Origin: Cherax quadricarinatus
Taxonomy: Eukaryota; Arthropoda; Malacostraca; Decapoda; Parastacidae
Assembly: GCF_038502225.1 (NCBI RefSeq)
Contig: NC_091372.1
Location: 10,749,642-10,813,641, forward strand
DNA: 64,000 nucleotides
Reading direction: 5' to 3'
Shown here one piece after another: positions 46,001 to 58,000 of this stretch. Position numbers and translations under genes: made by a program. Each line of letters begins with the position of its first letter. The stretch's first letter is position 1. The notes below the pieces were generated by a model. It ran no database searches. It was not told the origin of the DNA and saw nothing but the letters and a program-made list of their open reading frames with translations.

Positions 46001-49000
46001 TGTGCAGGTTATTTGTGTATAATTCATACGACCTTCCAGGTTTACCTTGGTGAGCGTATAGGTGTGATACTCTGCTTGGGGTACCGTTGGAGGGGCATGT
46101 GCATACAACAGCTTGCCATTCACATAGTCTTTGAGTATATAGCGTGCTGACCGTGGGTTGTCTGGGAGACCTCGCTGTGTCATGAAGCCTCTCATCACTG
46201 AAAACAAAAAAATGACTATGTTAATTGGCATCTCAGGCCAATCGTGACAAATCTGGAGGCAGGAAAAATAAAACAATCTATGTTTGGAGTGCTAGTGGTA
46301 ACATTGTAAATCTATGTTTGGATAGTTAAGGGGTTTAAGTGCAGACATTGTATTTCAGGAAAACCGGTTAGCCGGACTGGTATTTAGTTAGTTACATTAA
46401 TTATATGTTTATTTACTTATTCAGTGACAGTAGTTATTTATTTACTTATCTATTTACCATATACGTATTCATATTCGACTTATGATATTTTCAACTTACA
46501 ATGAGTTTATCGGAATGTAACGCTATCGTAAGTCGAGGAACGTCTTATAAGAAAATTTAATGCAAGTACTAACATCCGTATGAATTCAACAATTCTTCTG
46601 ATGATGGTGGCCTGTTTGCATCTTCCCCTTCCATAGGAGGAGGAAGTTTAATACCATAGATGTTTTCAAACACCTCCCGTGGGATCTGGCTCGCTACAAG
46701 GTTGACAGGAGGGACTTCATCTCGCATCTACAAAGTTGGATTAAGTTAAAATTTTAGTAAACATATTAAAACAATAAAGAACACAAAGGCACACTAGCAT
46801 GACTGGAACAATACACAAATAACCCATACGTAGGAGAAAGAAACTTTATGACGATGTTTCGCTCCAAGTTGGACCGAAACATCTTCATAAAGTTTCTCCT
46901 ATGTGTGGCTTAGTTGCACATAAATATTAAAACAGCATTTACAAGTTTACTATCACCTGCAAGTTTCTATAATGTTTACCTTCATATGGTACACAGGAAA
47001 TGCTGTTGCAGCATCAATAATCCCATGCCATCAGGATATGGACACTTAATTTAAGCAAATTATTTGATTGTCCAAAATGTTTCCTGAAGAGTCTCCCACA
47101 AATGGCTATGATTTATTCCTGATGCCCATTTTGTTTTGGCTTGGCATACAGCTACTACGTAGAAGACCAAACTTAAGATTCAGTTAGCAATCAGTCTCCA
47201 ATTTTGCCTGGATTTACAATGTTTTGTGTGACTTTATTAATACATATTTAGCTCTGTACTATTGTTCACTTGGCTATCTCTCTTTTTTGTATATTTAAAA
47301 AGTCGTACTTAGTAAACTGTCTAGTTCTTAACCCTTTCAGGGTCCAAGGCCCAAATCTGGAGTCACGCACCAGTGTCCAAGAATTTTCAAAAAAAAAATT
47401 TGTTATTTTTTCTTATGAAATCGTAGAGAATCTTTTTGTGAAAGTAATAAAACAAAAAGTACGAAATTTGGTGGAAAATTGACGAAATTATGCTCTCGCG
47501 AATTTTGATGTGTCAGCGATATTTACGAATCGGCGATTTTGCCAACTTTGACTCCCATTTTAGGCCAATTACATTATTCCAATCAACCAAATTCTTAGCT
47601 ATTTCACTAGTATTACTTCTATTCTATCGATTGAGCACAAGAAATCGCCAAGTCAACTGTTTCAACTACAAAATAAAGTGATCGGAAATTGTTAATTTGG
47701 CCAATTTAACACAAAGTTCAAAATATTCCAATTTCAAAATAGGGTCCAGAATGAACAATGTAGGCATTCCTGGCACTAAACTAACATTTCCTCTGTTCAT
47801 TAGTTATGTTTTGAGGCTTTACAAATAAATTCCATTTTGATTTTTTATTCACATAATGAATTTTTATTCACACCAAAAAATAGAAGATTTACTCTTATGC
47901 AATACTGTAATAATTGTATAAATATCATCACCATATTTGTGAATGTATATTAGACCCACCAGCTGACGTGTATTAGATGTGTGAGGTCGTTTGTTTACTC
48001 TTGAATATCGGCAAAAATTTAACATTTCCACTACTTTGAGCTCAGTTTCAAGCCATTTCCAATGCTAAAACCAATCAAAATCATCTCTATTTCTGTAATA
48101 TGTCTTCCATTCTATCAAATGAGACCAAGAAATCGCAAATACAACTATAAAAAACATACGAAAAAACACTGCAAAGTTGCTGTTTTAATCGAAAAATCAT
48201 GATTTCATTTTTTTTCTCTCATTATACACAGTGTGCTGCAGGATCTGTTTTATGTGGTGCACACATACCACATAGATGTATTCTCTCATATCTAGGCCCA
48301 AATGTACCACTCACAGTTTATCAGAGTGAGCTGAGCTCATGGCGTAGATCTACGGTTTGGACCCTGAACGTAAAGCCGTAGATCTACGGGACGGACCCTG
48401 AAAGGGTTAAGAATTACCGACAAAATGTTAGATAAATGGACGCAGATGCAACTTATGTGATGGTTTGTGGCAACGTTTCACTCTCCAGGAGTGAAACGTT
48501 GCCATAATAAAAACATCACATTAGTTACATCTATGCCCATTTGCCTAACATAAGACTGAGCTCACAATTTGCTCAACTGAATTTCCTATGCTCAAATCTT
48601 TCTACCTTCCTGTCATTCTAATGGATGTCAATATTAATGAGTTTAAAGCAACATTTAAATTAGATATGGCCTCTGAAATGCAAATGAAAGGAATTTATTA
48701 TACAGTGGTACCCAGAGTTTCGTACAGCTTCCAACTCAAACAATTACATAAGTCTATTTTTGTAAGTACGCACAGTGGACCCTCGACCAACGATGACATT
48801 GTCTAACGTTAAATCCGACTAGCGATACATTTTAACGCAAAAATTTTGCCTCGACTAGCGCTAAAAAACTCGACCAACACGATTCGTTCCGCCTGAGACA
48901 CGTCCACTTGTGGCCAGTGTTTACAAGCCAGCCAGCCACCGCGGTCCCATCCAAACATACAATCGGAACATTTCATATTATCACAGCGTTTTTAGTGATT

Positions 49001-52000
49001 GCACCTGCAAAATAAGTCACCATGGGCCCCAAGAAAGCTTCTAGTGCCAACCCTACAGCAAAAAGGGTGAGAATTACTATGGATATGAAGAAAGAGATCA
49101 TTGCTAAGTATGAAAGTGGAGTGTGTGTCTCCGAGCTGGCCAGGTTGTACACAAAACCCCAATCAACCATCGCTACTATTGTGGCCAAGAAAACGGCAAT
49201 CAAGGAAGCTGTTCTTGCCAAAGGTGCAACTATGTTTTCGAAACTGAGATCGCAAGTGATAGAAGATGTTGATAAACGGTTATTGGTGTGGATAAACGAA
49301 AAACAGATAACAGGAGATAGCATCTCTCAAGCGATCATATGTGAAAAGGCTAGGAAGTTGCATGAGGATTTAATTAGAAAAATGCTTGCAACTAGTGGTA
49401 ATGCGAGTGAATTTAAGGCCAGCAAAGGTTGGTTTGAGAGATTTAAGAATCGTAGTGGCATACATAGTGTGATAAGACATGGTGAGGCTGCCAGTTTGGA
49501 CCAAAAAGCAGCTGAAAAATATGTGCAGGAATTCAAGGAGTACATAGACAGTGAAGAATTGAAACCTGAACAAGTGTTCAATTGTGACACTGACAATGTT
49601 GTGAAACACTTTAGGAATGTCATAAAGGAACGGGAGGTACAGGCCTCTATGGACAGATATGTTGTGCAACAGAGGTCCAGTGACTCTCAAGCTGGTCCTA
49701 GTGGCATTAAAAGAAGAAGGGAAGTAACCCCGGAAAAGGACTTGACACCTCAAGTCCTAATGGAAGGGGATTCCCCTTCTAAACACTAACACCATCCACA
49801 GTCTCCCCTCCTCCCATCCCATCAATCATCACCAGATCTTCAATAAAGGTAAGTGTCATGTAATTGTACATGTCTTCTTCAGTTTGTGTGTATTAAAATT
49901 AATATTTCATGTGGTAAAATTTTTTTTTTCAATACTTTTGGGTGTCTTGCACGGATTAATTTGATTTCCATTATTTCTTATGGGGAAAACTAACTCGACT
50001 AACGATAATTTCGATTAACGATGAGCTCTCAGGAACGGATTAATATCGTTGGTCGAGGGTCCACTGTACTTTTTTAAGTGTATTTTTGGGGGTATGAAAC
50101 AGACTAATCTAATTTATATTATTCCTTATAGGAACAAATTCGTTCGGTAACGGCACTCAAACAGCCTTCTGGAATGAATTATGGCCGAACTCGGGGTATT
50201 ACTGTACCATCAAAATGTAATGATATTTGCAGATGCTGAATTTGAGAACAAGAGCAAGGGAAGATAGGGAGGTGAGAGAAGGACCTCTAGAAACACAATT
50301 CCCAGGAATTTGGGGGGTTGACTGCATTTTTTTTTTTTTTTGTAAACATCTGATGTCAGCATAATTACCCAATCAACAGACAATTCCTCACACAGTTGTG
50401 TACACACATTACAATTACCTGGTCAACAGACAGAATTCCTTAGACAGTAGTGTAGACATATTACAATACTTACCTGGTCAATAGGCAGGATTCCCGAGAC
50501 AATCATCTCCTGCTTGGTGGCAACAAATGCTGGGAACACAAGTCCAGGACAATCACACAATATGATGTCATCACTTAAATACAGCGTCTGCAAACAAAGA
50601 TGCGTATTACAGTTCATTACAGCACTGGGTATATCATTAATTTGAAATACTAGTAAACCTTTGATATAATGAACGTTAATATAATGGACCTCGATATAAT
50701 GGGCCTCAGTATAATGGTCTTAATATACTGGACCTCGACATAATGGACCTCAATGTAATGGCCAAAATCAGCTAGGTAAGTGTACTTTTAACTCATTTAT
50801 TTTCCATATTTACTGGAGTATATCTGTAGTGTGTACATTACTATAGAAGATGTACTGTAGGTACAGTACTATACAAGATATACAATAGGGTACCTTAGTG
50901 TTTTTCTGCAATTTTTTAACATTATTCTAATTTATCAAACACATGGACAGTTCCCATTACTCTTTTATAGTGACGATTTACTGCAAAAAGTAAACAATAT
51001 GAATTACATTTGCAGGTGCCTTCCGTGAAAAAAAAAAAAAGGAATCACTCGACTACTACTCAAACATATATTTTCTTAAGACAAATGAACATTCTAAATA
51101 GAAGATATATTTCAGTTGCTAGTAATCTGAGAGCGGTATTACATGCCTCGCTTCCCTGTACATTTGTACATTAATACTTTTTTTCTTTTAACCCTTAAAC
51201 GGTCCAAATAGATCGACGTTCATATCCGTAGTGCTCCAAAAGTAGGTCTATGTTTTTTTACATATTTTCAAATATAAAAAAAAATGTAGATAAAAGTTTT
51301 TTTACACATTTTCAAATGTAAAAAAAACAAAAGATGACGTACATTTTTACATACTTTCAAATGTTGAAAAAACGTATATATACGTTTGGACCGTTTAAGG
51401 GTTAACACACCGGCTGTCTCCCACAAAAGTAGGGTTACCCAAAAAAGAAAAAAAAAAAAAAAATTCCCTTTTTACATTTAGTAATTTATACAGAAGAGGT
51501 TACCAGCCCCTTGCTCCAGACAACATTAATACTTGTACCTTAAAACTTTCAAGAGACCTAACAGACCCAGCAGCTGTGGCTCAACACTCAAGAAGCCTAA
51601 TGCCCTCAAAAGGCCCAGGAGCTGAAACTCAACCCAGTCAAACACTGAAAATATTTACCGAGTAACACACTCAGAGAATCAATTACTGTATTAGTATATT
51701 CATTATAAAGGGCTAAAACCGTAGGGGGGATCATACAGAGCCACGGAAATAGGAGGCAATCAGGTTTGATCCAAGGAAGGAAAGATTGTTCCAATTTCTA
51801 GAATTAAAAGCACCTTGCCTACATCAACGAACCTTCATTGAGGTCAAAAAATCAAGAACGACAACCATACTGCTATGTGTTTATACTATGTGTGGTCAGC
51901 AGTAACAGCCTGGTTGATCAGGCCATGATCCACTGTGAGGCCTGGTTATGGACTGGGATGCAGGGGCAATGACCCCCAAAACCCCTTCTAGGTATACTCC

Positions 52001-55000
52001 AAGTATATCTATATGCACTCCCTTACATATACCTGTATGTACTCGCCTATATGTGGTTGCAGGGGTCAAGTCCTCACTCTATATCTCAACTTGCTGCTTT
52101 CCAGATACACACGTGAGTGCATGTATGTACATATGTACAGTGGACCCCCGGTTAACGATATTTTTTCATTCCAGAAGTATGTTCAGGTGCCAGTACTGAC
52201 GGAATTTGTTCCCATAAGGAATATTGTGAAGTAGATTAGTCCATTTCAGACCCCCAAACATACACGTACAAACGCACTTACATAAATACACTTACATAAT
52301 TGGTCGCATTGGGAGGTGATCGTTAAGCGGGGGTCCACTGTACTGGGTTGAACTAAACTAAATCCATCAAACTTCAACACACCATAAAAAAGTAGGTTTT
52401 CATTATTTTTAACACATACCTGAAAGTGTTTCGTCTTGCCTGGAGTTGCTGATACAGAGACCTTCTTTTCTTGCATGAGACAATTGATAGTCGAACTCTT
52501 GCCAACATTGGGATACCCCACAAGACCAATGGTAACTGATTTTTCCAATATTCGCTTTTTTGTATGAATTGTGTGAAAGACTTCTATCAAATCACTTCTA
52601 CTTAACAAGCAGCTTGAGGTGACAAAGGTGGAAGAGGCCAACTGTGAGTGAGGGCGAGTAGTTTCCTCCGGCAGTGATGTACAATCTTCGTCTCCTCCAT
52701 TTCCGCTTAATTCCTCTTGTAATTTGGTTGATAAGTTTTCAAGGTCTTGGCGACACTCTTCAACATTAACATTATGATATTCACTGTCATTGTTATCAGA
52801 ACCCTGCACTTCTTCCTTCCTCACCTCACTTTCATCTTCATGTTCCTCCTGCTCACTTTCACCCAGCTCTTGTCCATTCAGTGCAGAGAAAAAAACTGCT
52901 TTAATGTCATTTTCTCTGAAGTACTGTGCCCATGCTTCTCGCTGCGCCTCAGTAAGAAAGTCGGATTTGTTGACAAGGAGAAGATTTTCCTTGTTTGGGC
53001 TGATCTCTCTGACGTAAGCTTCTAAATCCTCACAGCGGAAAAGCAGAGGATTACGAGCATCTAAAATCTGAACCACAACATCACTGAAAAAGAGAAAGTA
53101 TGTTACTACACAGGTGATTCTTGACTTACGATGGTTCGACCTGCGATATTTCGACTTTATGATGGCGCAAAAGCAATTATACTTTGGAGATGAAATCCAA
53201 GGTAATTACCAGGCATGAAGGGGGCAAATCCACAACTTTTTCTTTTACACGCTGGCCGTCTCCCACCGAGGCAGGGCGACCCAAAAACAGAAACACTTTT
53301 GCCATCATTCACACTATCACTGTCTTGCCAGAGATGCACAGATATAACAGTTTAGATGTCACTCTAAATAGCAAATAACTTTTATTCATTTATTTAATTT
53401 TCAACACTGGTACAGTATTTAGTTACAGTAATTATTTATTTGCTTATTCAGTGACAATAGTTCTTTATTGACTTATTTATTTATCATATATTCCTATTCA
53501 ACTTACAATATTTTCAATTTACAATGGGCTCGTCGGGACATAACCCCAATGTCAGTCAAGAGCACTTGTATTGTTAAGTATTAAAAATAAGTTTTTGTTT
53601 GGGGTTGATCATAACCAGTGACTGTCGCGGCCGTATATATACGTCTTACGAGGTACAGTGTTTGACGTATATATACTCATAAATTCTAGCGGCTTCAAAT
53701 CAAGCAGGAGAAAGCTGGTAGGCCCACATGTGAGAGAATGGGTCTGTGTGGTAAGTGTGCACCATATAAAAAAAATCCTGGAGCACGCAGTGCATAATGA
53801 GAAAAAAAAAACTGACCGTTTTTTTTAATTAAAATGCCGACTTTGTGGTCTATTTTCGTATAGTATTTATTGTTGTATTCTCGTTTTCTTGGTCTCATTT
53901 GATAGAATGGAAAACATATTATAGAAATAGAGGTGATTTTGATTGATTTTACTATAAAAAGAACCTAGAAATGGAGCTCAAAGTTGGGGAAATGTTTGAT
54001 TTTTGCCAATGTTCAAAAGTAAACAAATGATGCCATTGTCCAATAAATGTCCAACTAGCCATTCTAATATGCAGTCATGAATGGGTTGATGTTATTTATA
54101 CAATTATTACAGTATTGCAGTAGTCTGCATAATAGTAAGTCTTCTATTTTTTGTTTGAATAAAAATTCAAAATAGAAAGCAAGAGTAATATTAGAGGGGC
54201 CTGGAGACATGACTGATGAGCAAAGAAAATGTTATTTTAGAGCCAGGAATGTCTGCATTGTTCATTCTGGACCTTATTTTGAAATTGTCATATTTTTTAG
54301 TTTTCGTGAAATTGGCCAAATTGCAAATTTCTGACCACATTATTAGGTAGTTGAAATCGGTAAATGGGCAGTTTCTTGTACTCAATCGATAGAAAAAATA
54401 GAGTTCTAAAGATATAGTTATGAGTTTGGGCGACTGGAATAATGGAATTAGCTGAAAATAGGGCTCAAAGTGGGCGAAATCGCCGATTTGTAAACAGCGC
54501 TCAGGTCGCTAACTTCGCGAGAGCATAATTCCGTCAGTTTTCCATCAAATTTCGTTTTTTTTGTGTCATTACAATCGGGAAAAGATTCTCTATCATTTCA
54601 TAAGAAAAAATAATTTTTTTTTTTTTTTAAATTTTGCGACACCAGGAGACACCTCAGGATTGGGGGTTGCGACAGTCAAAGGGTTAATGTATAAATGTGA
54701 CCTTTCCAGTGGTTTATTAAAACACCAATAGAAATTAGTGTTTTATACAGTTGCTTTACAAACCTTCTTTCTACAAAAAAATGGTTTTACAAACCTTCCT
54801 TCTATAAAAGAACTGCTTTACAAACTTTTTTTTTTTTAAATGCTTTACAAACCTTCTTTCTATTACTCTCCACAACTGTCTCCAAAATTCTAAATTTTTT
54901 TCAAAAGGCGTCAGAGTTATGCCATCAACCTCCTGGAGTTTGGACAAATTTCTACGCCAAGACAGAAAACTGCTGCGTTCTGCCTCGGCCAACTGCTCCG

Positions 55001-58000
55001 GTGTGGTGGTAACGTCCCAGGGCGGCCTAGTAATGAGAGAGTTATACAAAATAACATGCCTCTACTTTACTAGATAGCAAATTACATGTATTGAATTAGG
55101 GTGGTGCCCCTTCTAACCAGTTTTGTAAATGTATACAGTACCAATTCTAACCTCACAATCATGTGCCCTGACAAGCCTAATCATATTAGATTTTTTCTAG
55201 AAGCATATATGCATATTCTAGCAAAAACTGAGGTTTGTCAGAAAAAGTCCACAACATTTACTGCTCATTTCTAAAGCCCAAAATGCAGTAATCCACTAAA
55301 CGACAGGAGAGTTGAGGATCCAGACAGTTTTTCATTACCTCTGTCTACCCTATAAATTATATATGACATAAGCACAAATCCCCCAGGATTAAAAAAAAAT
55401 AGAAAACACGTCCTGGGCCTTATTCATGAATCTCTCGATTTATAAAGAAGTGCAAAGTAAGACAAGCATGAGCACTCAGTAACTTCTCAAGAAAAAGCTT
55501 GAATCTGGGTAAAATCCTACAGGCCTTAAAAAGTACAGACATAGCTTCTCTGCAAATAGGAGGCAGAACTCCAGCAAAAAAAAAAAATACAGAACAGTAG
55601 GCCTAACATGGATTTAATGCATGAAAATCGTGCTTGTTAAAACTACATACTACTGTATATCTTTATTATAATTCACAAAGAGTTCGTAAGAAAACCAAAA
55701 TCCAGATGTGGCCTACACACTTTATGACTCACGAAATCGTAATAACATTTGCCATGGGTTCAATCCCCACCAGTTCCATGGTCTATTCACACAGACTGTT
55801 AAAGAATATGATAAATGCAACCATGGAATCTGGAAATAAAGAAATAAAGTATGGTGCACTGCAGAGGAAAAATATCTGTATTAGTAAACACCTGCGAGGA
55901 ATCCTAAGGAGTTCCCTGTTGGCGTCCTGTGCTGCTAGGATCTTCTTAGTCTCTTCATTGGTCAACAGTCCTGCTACTGCAGTAGGACATACAAAATTCA
56001 CATTCAGTTTTTCAGCCTGAAATATAATACAGTATTTTTTTTGGGTGAATTGTGAGAATTGTATATTGCATATTTTTTATACACTACCTTTGATATACCT
56101 TTGACGAGTTCTAAGAGTCTTTTTACTCTCAGAGCCTGGCCGTGAACCAGGCTGCTCTGGTGCTAGCCTGGTCAACCAGGCTGTTGCTGCTGGGGACCCA
56201 CTACCCCACATATCCATCATAGCCTCATCCAGTTCCCTCTTGATTACTTCTACGATATCTTCTGGCAAGATGTTGAACAGTCTGGGGCCACAGACATTGA
56301 TACAGTGTTCATTTATTGTGCCCAATGCACCCCTTTTCACCGAGTTTATATTCCTATTCAGCATTTCCTTCTAATAAATATTATTTAACTTTTAAAGTTA
56401 TGATTTAGAATTAAAAATATGATGCAGAATCTATGGTAAACTTTATATATATGCAGTAAACATCATGAAATTACCACAGGAGAAACTGTAACAATTAAAT
56501 ATAGTACCAAACAGGTAAAATTTTGTGAAACTGGACACTAAACCTTTTTTTTCTGGCAAATCTCATATTTTTTGGAACATGTACGTACAGTGGAACCTCA
56601 AAAATCGAACTGCTCCCAACTCAACCAATTATGAAAGTGTATTTTTGTAAGTGCTTTTATAAGTGTATTTTTGAGGGTCTGAAATGGACTAATCTAATTT
56701 ACATTATTCCTGATGGGAATAAAGTCATTCGGTAACGACACTTGAACAGCCTTCTGGACTGAAGAAAGTTCTATATTTGAGGTTCCACTGTATTTCTAAT
56801 AGAGTACAGTACATTTAGTATGTGTACTGATAAACTGATAATCAGTATTTCATTTCTTTGGAAGGAAACAAACATTTTCATATTTTCTTTTAGAGATTTG
56901 CATTACCTTTGTCCCAAGTGCCATTTTTAGGTATGCTTGGTATACAGTAGGACCCCCATATCCGTGGAGGATATGTTCCAAGACCTACCGTGGATACCCA
57001 AAACTGCAGATAGTGGCAAACCCTGTATTTAAGTAATTTTATGTTTACATACATACCTGTGATAAAGTTTAAATGATAAATTAAGTACGATAAGTTGAGA
57101 ATTAGCACTTTTTCACTGATGGGAAGCACTTCACAACGTCTCTTAAACTTTGAAGAACTGTCACCATCACTACTTATGCACAGTGGTGTCATTATTAAGT
57201 CAAATTAAGGGTTATTTTTGGACAAGGGTAAACCGCGGATAACTGAAACCACAGAAACCAAACCTGTGGATACAGCGGTCCTACTGTATATATAATGTAG
57301 CATTTGTCTTATCTGAAATACAATAATGTCAAGTATATGGATGATATACAGAAAATGTTGAGTAGCACAAAAAAATCTGAAATATGCTCATCAAATTAGT
57401 GTAGTTAGTAACAAGGTACATTATCTCTAATACAGCAGAGTTGAAGAGATACCAAAAATCTTTTTTTTAACCCTTTGAGGGTTTTCGTCGTACTAGTACG
57501 TCTTACCCGTAGGGGTTTTTGACGTACTAGTACTCATAAATTCTAGCGACCTCAAATCTAGTGGGAGAAAGCTGGTAGGCCTTCATATGAAAGAATGGGT
57601 CTATGTGGTCAGTGTGCACAGTCTAAAAAAAATCCTGCAGCACACGGTGCATAATGAGAAAAAAAAAACTTTTTCCATTTTTTTTTAATAAATCAGCGAC
57701 TTTGCAGTGTATTTTCGTATAGTATTTATCGTTGTATTCTAGTTTTCTTGGTCTCATTTTATAGAATGGAAGACATATTACTGAAATTGAGATGATTTTG
57801 ACTGGTTTTACAATGAAAGGTGCCTTGAAATTGAGCTCAAAGTAGCAGAAATGTTCGATTTTTACCAAACTTCAAAAGTAAACAAATCGTGCCAAGCGTG
57901 CAATACACGTCAACTGGTGAGTCTAATATTCTTTCACAAGTGCACCAATAATATTTATACCATTTTTTACACTAATGCAGTAGTCTGCATAACAGTAAAT

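Larger units (their letters stand above)
48703..50204. mobile_element. MITE interrupted by a deleted Tigger
   Basis: The outer sequence (CAGTGGTACCCAGAGTTTCG at the left, CGAACTCGGGGTATTACTG at the right) matches the uninterrupted MITE at 56588-56790 (203 bp). The Tigger 48773-50066 is inserted in the middle. Confidence 0.85.

Noticed and set aside
49022..49789. A second full-length host TIGD-type gene
   Set aside because: The ORF sits between Tigger inverted repeats and lacks residues 190-530 of the transposase. It is a deleted transposon copy, although repressor function cannot be excluded.
52747..53025. Plus-strand ORFs opposite LSG1 exon 5
   Set aside because: Antisense shadows of a conserved coding exon.
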